Translations under genes and position numbers: made by a program
Shown here: positions 1 to 7,268 of the stretch, one piece after another
How positions within the stretch are numbered: position 1 is the first letter of the stretch
How the letters are laid out: each line of letters begins with the position of its first letter
The notes under the pieces: model-generated
What the model was told of the DNA's origin: nothing
Seen by the model: the letters and a program-made list of their open reading frames with translations, nothing else
The model's database searches: none
Source of the DNA: Bacillota bacterium
GTDB lineage: Bacteria > Bacillota > Clostridia > Acetivibrionales > DSM-1351
Length of the DNA: 17,985 nt
Direction: 5' to 3'
Assembly: GCA_023393115.1 (NCBI GenBank)
Contig: JAEWMS010000032.1
Span: 1-17,985, forward strand

Positions 1-122
1 TGCCTCCAGCTTCCTTCAGATTCCCCGTCGCCGAGGACACCCTTGCTCTTGGCTATGTGCTTGGCACTATCAACCTGCACTCGGGACTTTCACCCGTTAG
101 ATTGCGCCCATGCTGGGCGCAC
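1..122 (-). mobile_element. 5' end of a group II intron (probably class C), cut by window edge
   Basis: Read on the minus strand from 122, the sequence opens with GTGCGCCCAGCATGGGCGCA, the classic group II 5' splice-site start. A short hairpin (ACGGG...CCCG around a GTGAAAGT loop) follows, then the conserved blocks GCAAGGGTGTC (around 34-44) and GAATCTGAAGGAAGC (around 7-21). This is domain I of the ribozyme. The remaining domains and any reverse transcriptase/maturase lie beyond the left edge. The base before the intron (123) follows directly on the T-run of a terminator hairpin at 128-158 on the same strand. Class C introns are known to insert just after terminator stem-loops in sense orientation. 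The match to group II intron 5' ends is from memory of the family; the class is inferred from the insertion site. Confidence 0.85.
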
Positions 123-123
123 C

Positions 124-158
124 AAAAGGAGGACTCAAATTTATTCTTTGAGTCCTCC
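124..158 (-). terminator. Rho-independent terminator of the EF-G-like gene
   Basis: A perfect 12-bp stem (GGAGGACTCAAA at 128-139 with TTTGAGTCCTCC at 147-158) encloses a 7-nt loop. On the minus strand it is followed by TTTT (127-124). It lies about 85 nt beyond the stop codon of the EF-G-like gene. The T-run is short because the intron 5' end begins two bases later. Confidence 0.88.
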
Positions 159-242
159 AACCTTAAATCATACTTAGATCACATAAGTTCACTAGTTGTT
201 TATTTTCCTACTTTTATGTCAACTATTATATTCTTTTTCTTA

Positions 243-2324
243 CTAGTCCTCATCATCTTCAACCATATGCTTCTTGGCTTCCTCGATTATCTTGTTGGCT
301 ACGATTGCCGGAGCCTCCTCGTATCTTTCAAACCAGAGCTTAAAGTATCCGCGGCCATGAGTCATTGATCTCAGGTCGGTAGCATATTTGAACATTTCGG
401 ATTGGGGTACCTCGGCTTCAACCTGCTGCATCCCGTTGTCCTGAGGATTCATTCCCAGTATTCGGCCGCGTCTCTTGTTCAGATCGCCAATGATGTCTCC
501 CATATATTTTTCAGGCACATATACTTCAACATGGGCAATCGGTTCAAGCAGCGCCGGACCAGCCATTGGCAGCCCCTTCTTATATGCCAGTCTTGCCGCA
601 ATTTTGAATGCCATTTCCGATGAGTCAACATCATGATAGGAGCCATCAACCAGTGTAGCTTTTAAATTAACTACAGGATAGCCGGCTAGAACTCCTTTGA
701 GAATGGCCTCCCTCAAGCCCTTTTCTACTGCAGGATGATAGGATTTAGGTACTGAACCTCCGAATATCTTTTCTTCAAAAACAAGATCTTCCTTTTCACC
801 GTGTTCAAACTCAATCCATACATGTCCATACTGTCCATGTCCTCCGGATTGCTTTTTATGCTTTCCTTCAACCTTTACCTTCTTTTTAATGGTTTCTCTA
901 TAAGGAACCTTCGGGTCTACAAGATTAACTGCTACACCAAATTTTGCCTTCAGCTTGCTCACGATTACATCCAGATGCTGTTCTCCAACTCCGGAAATAA
1001 GCGTTTGATGGGTTTCAACATTGGTTGACACCTTGAAGGTGGGATCTTCATCCTGAAGCTTATGCAAACCTGAATTAATCTTCTCTTCATCGCCCTTTGC
1101 TTTTGGTTCAACAGCCATCGACAAGGCTGGATCAGGGAATTCAATTTTGTTCAGAACAACTTTATTGGTCTGATCACAAAGAGTATCATTAGTATTGGTA
1201 GCCACCAGCTTGGCGACTCCTCCAATATCTCCTGCGATAAGCTTGTCGGTAGGTATTTGTTTCTTTCCGCGCATAACAAATATCTGACCGATTTTTTCAT
1301 TTTTTTCAGTTGTTGAGTTATAAACAGATGAATCAGCTTTCAGGGTTCCTGAATATACTCTGAACATTGAGATTTTTCCCACGAAGGGGTCGGCAATTGT
1401 TTTAAAGACTAAAGCAGCCAAAGGAGCCGCCGGATTAGCCTTTATCTCGATAGTATCCTCCGTTCCTGCCTTAACAGCCTTAGTATCGCTTTCAGGAGAT
1501 GGCATATACTCCACAATTGCATCCATTAATTCTTTAACGCCCATATTCTGAAGAGCCGAACCACTGAATACAGGAGCAATGGAACCATCAGCGATGCCGG
1601 CCTTTATACCCTTTTGGATTTCTTCCTTTGTATAAGTTTCACCGCCAAAGAATTTCTCCATAAGGGCCTCATCGGTTTCGGCGATAAGTTCATTTAAGGA
1701 ATCTTTTATTTGAGATATTTTATCAGTTAAATCGGAAGGAATATCAGTATCTACTACCTTATCCTTCTGGAATTTTTTCGCAGTCATATTGATTATATCT
1801 ACATAACCAACATATTTATCAGCTTCATAGATTGGAAGCTGGAAAGGAATAACTCCGTTTCCGAATGTACTTATCATTTTATCTAATGCGGCATTAAAAT
1901 TTGCATTTTCTTCATCCATCTTGTTAATAAAGAATATTTTTGCTGCATTATGTTCTTTTGCATATGCCCAGGCCTTTTCAGTACCGACAGAAACACCGCT
2001 TTTAGCTGAGACTATAATAACCGCGCCTTCAGCAACCCGGATTCCCTGCATTACTTCACCAACAAAATCAAAATAACCTGGAGTGTCGATCACATTAATC
2101 TTATGGTCCAGCCATTCACATGGAGCCATAGCCGTGCTAATGGAAATCTTTCTTTTAACTTCCTCAGGGTCGTAGTCTGTTGTGGTTGTACCATCTGCCA
2201 CTTTGCCGAATCTGTCCAAAACTCCCGTATTGAACAGCATAGCCTCTGCCAGGGTCGTTTTACCTCCATTACCGTGAGCCAAGAGGCAAATATTCCGTAG
2301 TTTTTGTACGGCATAGTCCTTCAT
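243..2324 (-). CDS. fusA: Elongation factor G-like GTPase (EF-G paralogue, FusA2 type)
   Basis: This is a 693-aa, five-domain translational GTPase of the EF-G family. The P-loop is AHGNGGKTT (about residues 16-24), where classical EF-G has AHIDAGKTT. Switch I is RKISIS instead of RGITI, G3 is DTPGYFDF (from residue 80), and G4 is NKMD (134-137). Classical EF-G has DTPGHVDF with a His that activates GTP hydrolysis; here it is Tyr, which to my knowledge is typical of the EF-G-like paralogue group. The C-terminus is very acidic (EDDED). These features suggest an auxiliary or stress-related factor, not the main translocase of the str operon; its role is not established. The start is the ATG at 2324, since GGGGGG lies 7 nt upstream; the ATG two codons earlier sits on top of that site. 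A terminator follows at 124-158. Confidence 0.88.
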   Translation of the reverse strand: MKDYAVQKLRNICLLAHGNGGKTTLAEAMLFNTGVLDRFGKVADGTTTTDYDPEEVKRKISISTAMAPCEWLDHKINVIDTPGYFDFVGEVMQGIRVAEGAVIIVSAKSGVSVGTEKAWAYAKEHNAAKIFFINKMDEENANFNAALDKMISTFGNGVIPFQLPIYEADKYVGYVDIINMTAKKFQKDKVVDTDIPSDLTDKISQIKDSLNELIAETDEALMEKFFGGETYTKEEIQKGIKAGIADGSIAPVFSGSALQNMGVKELMDAIVEYMPSPESDTKAVKAGTEDTIEIKANPAAPLAALVFKTIADPFVGKISMFRVYSGTLKADSSVYNSTTEKNEKIGQIFVMRGKKQIPTDKLIAGDIGGVAKLVATNTNDTLCDQTNKVVLNKIEFPDPALSMAVEPKAKGDEEKINSGLHKLQDEDPTFKVSTNVETHQTLISGVGEQHLDVIVSKLKAKFGVAVNLVDPKVPYRETIKKKVKVEGKHKKQSGGHGQYGHVWIEFEHGEKEDLVFEEKIFGGSVPKSYHPAVEKGLREAILKGVLAGYPVVNLKATLVDGSYHDVDSSEMAFKIAARLAYKKGLPMAGPALLEPIAHVEVYVPEKYMGDIIGDLNKRRGRILGMNPQDNGMQQVEAEVPQSEMFKYATDLRSMTHGRGYFKLWFERYEEAPAIVANKIIEEAKKHMVEDDED

Positions 2325-2369
2325 AATCATTCCCCCCTATTAATTTTAATCGTTTCACACTGTATATGA

Positions 2370-2419
2370 GGAAGTCATAAAGATATACAAAAGATTCGGA
2401 TTCTACCTTTATGTCTTCC
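2370..2419 (-). promoter_or_regulatory. Leader hairpin upstream of EF-G-like gene
   Basis: GGAAGTCATAAAG (2370-2382) pairs with CTTTATGTCTTCC (2407-2419), 13 positions with one mismatch, around a 24-nt loop. The near end lies about 45 nt upstream of the EF-G-like start codon, so it would be in the 5' leader if transcription starts further out. No T-run follows on the minus strand, so it is not an ordinary terminator. No known riboswitch class is recognised. Confidence 0.45.
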
Positions 2420-2468
2420 CAAAAACCGCTTTAAAATAAAGCAAATTTCAAGAGGTACTTAACCCCAA

Positions 2469-2497
2469 CTGCCCATGAATACATTTCATATCGGCAG
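2469..2497. repeat. Imperfect inverted repeat
   Basis: CTGCC (2469-2473) pairs with GGCAG (2493-2497), and inside it ATGAA (2475-2479) pairs with TTCAT (2485-2489) around a TACAT loop. The strand and role are unknown. It lies in the gene-free region between the EF-G-like gene and aroF. Confidence 0.35.
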
Positions 2498-2860
2498 GTG
2501 TAAAAGAATAAACAGAGTAGATTTGAGACCGTATTTCTGAACAACCTTAACTACTAACATCAACTATATATTTTATAACTAAAACCACGTATAATAGTTA
2601 TATTTCATAAATAATCAGTTATGTTTAATTTAGTTTTCATGCAGTTTCAACAAAATTTCACTGTATTATCTATTCTATTTAATATGGCATATTCCTTTTT
2701 TTTAAGAAAAAATTTTTCAAAAACGGATTTATACCATCTTATATATGTAGTTTATACCAATCATGTAAATTTTATTTATTATTTATCTAAAAAAAGGAAA
2801 TTAACTCGTCAAAAAACTGTTATTTGTAATTAAAAATCCTAGCTGCTCAACTTAAAAGGT

Positions 2861-2888
2861 TTATTAAATTGCCGATTTATTATATAAT
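2861..2888 (+). promoter_or_regulatory. Candidate promoter of the aroF-tyrA operon
   Basis: TATAAT at 2883-2888 is a perfect -10 hexamer. The best -35 at about 16 bp is the weak TTATTA (2861-2866). Transcription from here would give a leader of about 115 nt before the aroF start, containing the duplicated 11-mer. Confidence 0.4.
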
Positions 2889-2945
2889 ATTTCCTGTAGC
2901 GGCCGAATCATTTTATTAGGTCTTTCTAAAAGTGATTATCAGGTC

Positions 2946-2998
2946 AAGTATTATGGTAGAAAGTTAAATACTTACTTTATGTAAAATGGTAGAAAGGA
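2946..2998 (+). promoter_or_regulatory. aroF leader with inverted repeat and duplicated 11-mer
   Basis: ATGGTAGAAAG occurs at 2953-2963 and again at 2986-2996, 33 bp apart. The first copy is presented in the loop of an inverted repeat, AAGTATT (2946-2952) with AATACTT (2967-2973). The second copy runs into AAAGGA, the likely ribosome site of aroF, about 11 nt before its ATG. This could be a protein- or RNA-binding leader or simply a small duplication. Confidence 0.4.
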
Positions 2999-3009
2999 TG
3001 TAGATTTTT

Positions 3010-4035
3010 ATGATTATTGTAATGAATCCAAAGTCGAATCAAATGCAGATCGACGACGTAATTAATGTATTAAAAAACTCCGGACTAGGAGTACATATCT
3101 CCCAGGGAACAGAAAGAACTATTATTGGTATTATCGGCGACAAGAGTGTATTGAGAGATATACCCCTTGAACTGATGCCGGGTGTTGAGAAGCTTGTTCC
3201 TATTGTCGAATCCTTCAAGCTTGCAGGCAAAACCTTCAAACCTGAACCCAGCATTGTAGATGTTAACGGCGTTAAAATTGGCGGTAAAGAACTGACTATT
3301 ATGGCCGGACCATGTGCTGTAGAAAGTTACGAACAGATAATGGAATCTGCCCGTGCAGTAAAGAAATCAGGAGCTCAATTTTTAAGAGGCGGAGCTTTCA
3401 AACCAAGAACTTCACCATATGCTTTTCAGGGACTTGAAGAAGAAGGTCTCAAGCTTTTAAAAGCTGCTAAGGATGAAACGGGGCTCCAGATTATTACCGA
3501 AGTGACCAGCGAAAAGGCTGTGGAGCTTTCAATGCCATATGTGGATATGTTTCAGATAGGTGCAAGAAATGTTCAGAATTTTCAGCTTCTAAGGGAAGTT
3601 GGAAAGTCCATGAAGCCTGTTCTTTTAAAGAGAGGTTCGGCCACAACTATAGATGAGTGGCTTAATGCGGCAGAATATATCATGAGCGAAGGAAACTACG
3701 ATGTTGTCCTTTGTGAAAGAGGTATCAGAACTTTCGAAACAGCGACAAGGAATACCCTTGATATCAGTGCAGTGCCTGTTGTAAAGAATATGAGCCATCT
3801 GCCGGTAATTGTTGATCCAAGCCATGCTGCAGGTAAAGCTAAATTTGTTATACCACTTTCAAGAGCGGCCATAGCTGCCGGCGCAGACGGTATAATCGTT
3901 GAGGTTCATCCGAATCCCATGATGGCCATGTCCGATGCTGCACAGCAGCTGAATCTTAAAGACTTTGACTCCTTGTGCAAAGATATTAGCAAACTGGCAC
4001 CAATACTGGAAAGAGAATTTAACTACTATGGTTAA
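3010..4035 (+). CDS. aroF: 3-deoxy-7-phosphoheptulonate (DAHP) synthase, class I-beta with N-terminal ferredoxin-like domain
   Basis: This 341-aa cytoplasmic enzyme condenses phosphoenolpyruvate and erythrose 4-phosphate, the first step of the shikimate pathway. Residues 1 to about 70 form the ferredoxin-like regulatory domain found in the Thermotoga-type enzyme; the TIM barrel follows. The metal ligands are visible at the positions known from that enzyme: Cys102 (AGPC), His272 (DPSHAAGK), Glu298 (VEVHPNP) and Asp309 (SDAA). The KPRTSPYAFQG motif (131-141) and LKRG (206-209) bind substrate phosphates. ATG is at 3010, with AAAGGA about 11 nt upstream. The stop overlaps the tyrA start by 8 bp, so the two are translationally coupled. 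In this family the N-terminal domain mediates feedback by Tyr or Phe; which one applies here cannot be read from sequence. Confidence 0.95.
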   Translation: MIIVMNPKSNQMQIDDVINVLKNSGLGVHISQGTERTIIGIIGDKSVLRDIPLELMPGVEKLVPIVESFKLAGKTFKPEPSIVDVNGVKIGGKELTIMAGPCAVESYEQIMESARAVKKSGAQFLRGGAFKPRTSPYAFQGLEEEGLKLLKAAKDETGLQIITEVTSEKAVELSMPYVDMFQIGARNVQNFQLLREVGKSMKPVLLKRGSATTIDEWLNAAEYIMSEGNYDVVLCERGIRTFETATRNTLDISAVPVVKNMSHLPVIVDPSHAAGKAKFVIPLSRAAIAAGADGIIVEVHPNPMMAMSDAAQQLNLKDFDSLCKDISKLAPILEREFNYYG

Positions 4036-5125
4036 AAGTATTTCAATTATAGGCCTTGGACTTATAGGCGGTTCTCTGGCCAAGGCCCTCCGCCTGAAGC
4101 ATCCGGAACTTAAATTGTTTGCTGTTGATAGTTATATTCCCTCTCTCAGGCTTGCGGAGGAGGAGGGCGTTATTGACAAGGGGTACTGTGAGTGTTCCAC
4201 CGATATTTTTGATTCAGACATCATATTTATCTGTACCACTGTCAGTAAAGCTACCGACTATATAGTACAGCTCACCGATAATATTAAAAAAAACTGTATA
4301 CTTACAGATGTCGCCAGTACAAAAAGAGAGATTTGCAGCTTTGTTGAAAAGCTCAGCTGCCCTCCCCTTTTTATTGGCGGGCATCCCATGGCTGGAACAG
4401 AGAAGTCCGGCTATTCAAACTCCTTTGCTCATTTATTTGAAAACGCATATTATGTGCTGACTCCCACAGTAGCTTCCAACGAAGGCTCTATAATCTCAAT
4501 GAAAGAGCTTTTAAAAGATATCGGGGCTCTTCCCATAATTGTATCACCGGAGCAGCATGATTTGGTTACGGGCTGCATAAGCCACGTGCCCCATGTAATA
4601 GCATCTGCCCTTGTAAATCTGGCAAACGAGAAGGAAAATAGCGATGGACTTGTTAAGCTTCTTGCTGCCGGAGGCTTTAAGGATATTACCAGAATAGCCT
4701 CCTCAAACCCGGCTATGTGGGAAAATATAGTCTTAAGCAACAGTGAAGTAGTTGTAAAATTACTTGAAGAATATAACGAGATCATTAGCCGGTTCACTGC
4801 TCAGGTTCAAGCCCGCAATAGTAAAGGCATATTTGAATTTTTTCAGGATGCAAAGGATTTCAGAGACAGCTTTTCTACAAGGGCTACCGGGCTGATTCCT
4901 CCAAGCTTTGAACTGCTGGTGGATGTTAAGGACGAGCCCGGTATTATCGGCAGTATTGCCACTCTGTTGGGCACCAATGGTATTAACATCAAAAATATCA
5001 ATGTATCCAACAGCCGGGAATTTGAGCAGGGTTGCTTGAGGATAACTCTGTCCGATCAACCCAATGCAGACAAAGCCAACTTTATTTTATCAACAAACGG
5101 TTACAGAGTGTTCAGAGTAGAATAA
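4028..5125 (+). CDS. tyrA: Prephenate dehydrogenase with C-terminal ACT domain
   Basis: The enzyme oxidatively decarboxylates prephenate to 4-hydroxyphenylpyruvate with NAD(P), the tyrosine branch of the pathway. The 365-aa product starts with a dinucleotide-binding fold (GLGLIGGSL, residues 9-17). It carries the conserved GGHPMAGTEKSGY block (117-129) and the SHVPH motif (185-189) of the helical dimerisation domain. A C-terminal ACT domain from about residue 295 (VDVKDEPGIIGSIATLL) is the probable site of tyrosine feedback. I chose the ATG at 4028, which overlaps the aroF stop and begins the conserved MVKSISIIGLGLIGG; GGAAAGAG lies 12 nt upstream. An upstream in-frame ATG at 3965 lies inside aroF and has no ribosome site. 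No terminator is visible after the gene. Confidence 0.94.
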   Translation: MVKSISIIGLGLIGGSLAKALRLKHPELKLFAVDSYIPSLRLAEEEGVIDKGYCECSTDIFDSDIIFICTTVSKATDYIVQLTDNIKKNCILTDVASTKREICSFVEKLSCPPLFIGGHPMAGTEKSGYSNSFAHLFENAYYVLTPTVASNEGSIISMKELLKDIGALPIIVSPEQHDLVTGCISHVPHVIASALVNLANEKENSDGLVKLLAAGGFKDITRIASSNPAMWENIVLSNSEVVVKLLEEYNEIISRFTAQVQARNSKGIFEFFQDAKDFRDSFSTRATGLIPPSFELLVDVKDEPGIIGSIATLLGTNGINIKNINVSNSREFEQGCLRITLSDQPNADKANFILSTNGYRVFRVE

Positions 5126-5133
5126 TACGCAAT

Positions 5134-5195
5134 ACTCTTTGTACTAATAGGGCATTTCAAATCATATTCATATAAGAGAGTACTGGAGAAAGAGT
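5134..5195 (+). promoter_or_regulatory. Inverted repeat ahead of the sorbosone-dehydrogenase-like gene
   Basis: ACTCTTT (5134-5140) can pair with AAAGAGT (5189-5195), and GTACT (5141-5145) with AGTAC (5179-5183). The folded form would hold the only GGAG in this leader (5185-5188) in a bulge. It may affect translation of the next gene, but the pairing is short and may be chance. Confidence 0.3.
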
Positions 5196-5205
5196 GTAAA
5201 GTTAG

Positions 5206-6615
5206 TTGATTAAGGTAAAAGTCAGTTATAGGCCAATTGTTGGGAAGATAAATTTACCCACTGTTATAAAAACAGCTGTTTTGCGCGGTGACTCTACCGA
5301 GAGTTTATTTATTGCAACCCAGGTAGGAGAGATCTATTACGTCAGAAATGGAGTTCCGGGAACTTTTTTGGATATTCGCCCACGAGTACTAGAACTTGGA
5401 ACCTCAGGCGGCGGTTATGATGAACGGGGGTTGCTGGGACTTGCGTTTCACCCCGAATTCTATAATAACGGATTATTTTATCTTCATTATTCTGTAGCCG
5501 GAACACAAGGTCCTGGCGCCCTTGCAAATTCTTTTATACCCGACCCGTGTATTCCCGAAACCTTAAGCCTTAAGTGGGTAAATAGAGTAATCCGCTATGA
5601 TCATATTGATACCGTTGAAGAATGGATTCTACAAGCAAACGGTCAAACCCATAGGCGACGGACGTTACTTAATTTAAGAAGACCTTTTATGAATCATAAT
5701 GGTGTAAATAGCCTAAACTTTTCGCCCGAGACAGGAAAACTTGTTTTAACTACAGGAGATGGCGGTTCAGGCTATGACCCATTCAATTTAAGTCAGGAAA
5801 ATATTGAGGTTGCCGGAAAGATAATAGAAATTGATGTAGTAAAGAATACATCCACGGAGAATCCACCTGTAGTCTCACGTTTTAATGAGCTTCCCCCACC
5901 TATTCAGGAAGCACTTACAGTTATCGCCAAAGGAGTCCGAAACATACCGGGCATTTCTTTTCAAAGGTTTAATAATCGATATATCAAATTAGTAGGAAAT
6001 GTCGGTCAGGATATGGTAGAGTCCATTTATTCCTTTGATCGATATAAACCAATCCCTGTTACTCAGCTTATTTATGAGTATTTAAACTCCGAATCTGCAC
6101 AGGAAGATTTTATTAATCTTGGTTGGCGTGGATGGGAAGGAGCTTTCCCTACATCAACAATAACAAACTGTAATTTAAATTCTACATTGACTGAAAGAAC
6201 AATTGCTTACTATGATGAAGCAGTTAAAACCTCAGTACAGCGTATTCACCCACTAACCAATTATTTTCACGAGGACCCTCGACCAGGTAAGTTTGAAGGA
6301 AGTGCGCTTACGGGAGTCCAACCATACCTGGGAAGTAAAATCTCTGCTTTGAAGGGTAGTATTGTGTTTACTGATTTTGCCCGTGAAGACTCTCAAAATC
6401 CCGTTAGAGGAACTTTAGCATATACCAGGTTAAAAACTGATTGCAGGCTAAATGACTATAGTGTTATTGAAACCGATTATGATTTTGGTGCTCAATCAGC
6501 TTATTATGTAAGTTTGGGGACAAATCAGGATCAAACAAGGCTATTTCTGGGGGTTTATGGCTCCAGGAAAGTAACTGATTATAATCAGGGTACTATTTTC
6601 GAAATTGTTCCATGA
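5206..6615 (+). CDS. Glucose/sorbosone dehydrogenase-like (PQQ-type) six-bladed beta-propeller protein
   Basis: This protein of about 469 aa has the soluble aldose dehydrogenase (GSDH) signature blocks in order. They are YDERGLLGLAFHPEF (71-85), NHNG with the His corresponding to the catalytic base (163-166), LTTGDGGSGYDP (181-192), AGKIIEID (203-210), AKGVRNIPG, GNVGQDMVE, LGWRGWEG and, near the end, LKGSIVFTDFAR. Family members oxidise sugars using PQQ and are usually exported. Here no signal peptide or lipobox is seen, and no PQQ synthesis gene is nearby, so the cofactor and location are open. TTG at 5206 is the first possible codon after an in-frame stop (5203-5205). GGAG lies 17 nt away, too far for a normal site, so the start is uncertain. 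The next gene begins 40 nt downstream and is probably co-transcribed. Confidence 0.78.
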   Translation: MIKVKVSYRPIVGKINLPTVIKTAVLRGDSTESLFIATQVGEIYYVRNGVPGTFLDIRPRVLELGTSGGGYDERGLLGLAFHPEFYNNGLFYLHYSVAGTQGPGALANSFIPDPCIPETLSLKWVNRVIRYDHIDTVEEWILQANGQTHRRRTLLNLRRPFMNHNGVNSLNFSPETGKLVLTTGDGGSGYDPFNLSQENIEVAGKIIEIDVVKNTSTENPPVVSRFNELPPPIQEALTVIAKGVRNIPGISFQRFNNRYIKLVGNVGQDMVESIYSFDRYKPIPVTQLIYEYLNSESAQEDFINLGWRGWEGAFPTSTITNCNLNSTLTERTIAYYDEAVKTSVQRIHPLTNYFHEDPRPGKFEGSALTGVQPYLGSKISALKGSIVFTDFAREDSQNPVRGTLAYTRLKTDCRLNDYSVIETDYDFGAQSAYYVSLGTNQDQTRLFLGVYGSRKVTDYNQGTIFEIVP

Positions 6616-6655
6616 GATAACCATATTTTCAAGCACCTGTTTGGAGGACTTTTAA

Positions 6656-7168
6656 TTGAAAAAAATTAATATAAGCAGGTTTATTTGTATTGGAGGTGTA
6701 TTAATGGCATTAACGGTGCTCTTTCAATCAGCGCCGGTATTTTTACCAGGCATTGGATTAGCCCTTAGTCCTCTTAGTACTCTACCTGTGGCAATAGCTG
6801 CTGCTTCAGATATCTTACTTGGTGTAGCGGTATTTTTTTCTTCAGCGGTACTTCTCGCTGTAGTCAGTACGCAGGAGTCTATAATTTTGCTTTTAACCAC
6901 AGGTCTCCTGGGTATTGTGACCGGAACATTGCTTTATAGGAAGGGAATAGTTATTTCTATATTATTTTCAAGTATAGCATTATTTCCCGGAATAGTAGTT
7001 TTAACTTACATAACTGGTATCTCGGAATTTACGCTAATAAAAGATCCATTAGCAACGCTTTTATCTTTGATAATTATTTTGATATTTTCAACTGTTTATG
7101 CCAGTGTTTGGAATATTATTCTAAATAAATTCATTAAACATTTAAGTAAAATCAAATTGCGCCTTTGA
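6656..7168 (+). CDS. Small polytopic membrane protein of unknown function
   Basis: This very hydrophobic 170-aa protein has about five membrane segments (roughly residues 7-30, 40-60, 72-94, 97-120 and 130-152) and a basic C-terminus (KFIKHLSKIKLRL). The opening segment, with a proline- and glycine-rich turn (FLPGIGLALSPLSTLP), resembles substrate-binding S components of ECF vitamin transporters in general style. I cannot assign a family from sequence alone. The start is TTG at 6656, with GGAGG 8 nt upstream, which fixes the start well. It follows the sorbosone-dehydrogenase-like gene by 40 nt and is closed by the terminator at 7227-7260. Confidence 0.7.
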   Translation: MKKINISRFICIGGVLMALTVLFQSAPVFLPGIGLALSPLSTLPVAIAAASDILLGVAVFFSSAVLLAVVSTQESIILLLTTGLLGIVTGTLLYRKGIVISILFSSIALFPGIVVLTYITGISEFTLIKDPLATLLSLIIILIFSTVYASVWNIILNKFIKHLSKIKLRL

Positions 7169-7226
7169 CTTTCCATTCATTTACAGAGATTTATCATCTT
7201 CAGAAGAGATCAAGAGTTTTTACTGA

Positions 7227-7260
7227 TCTAAAAAAGCCGGTATCTACCGGCTTTTTTAGA
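7227..7260. terminator. Bidirectional Rho-independent terminator
   Basis: This is a perfect palindrome with 16-bp arms (TCTAAAAAAGCCGGTA, then its complement) and a GC-rich core GCCGGTA/TACCGGC. It has A-runs on one side and T-runs on the other, so it can end transcription in both directions. It serves the membrane protein gene on the plus strand and rex on the minus strand, which stops 9 nt away at 7269. Confidence 0.93.
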
Positions 7261-7268
7261 TTTACTAT

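Larger units (their letters stand above)
2331..3009. other. 680-bp gene-free divergent intergenic region
   Basis: This AT-rich region separates the EF-G-like gene (minus) from aroF (plus). It contains two hairpins (2370-2419 and 2469-2497), a candidate -10 element for aroF and a duplicated 11-mer in the aroF leader. An open frame at 2621-2833 lacks a ribosome site and looks like chance. The central part (about 2560-2860) is very AT-rich and shows no other structure I can support. Confidence 0.6.

Noticed and set aside
57..368. Open frame of 103 codons on the plus strand
   Set aside because: It runs antisense through the group II intron 5' end, the terminator hairpin and the end of the EF-G-like gene, without a ribosome site.
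2621..2833. 70-codon open frame in the EF-G/aroF intergenic region
   Set aside because: No ribosome site, very AT-rich, Phe/Tyr/Lys-heavy composition as expected by chance.
2861..3009. T-box or tryptophan/tyrosine riboswitch-like control of aroF
   Set aside because: I looked for a T-box motif, a terminator/antiterminator pair and a leader peptide rich in aromatic codons, and found none.
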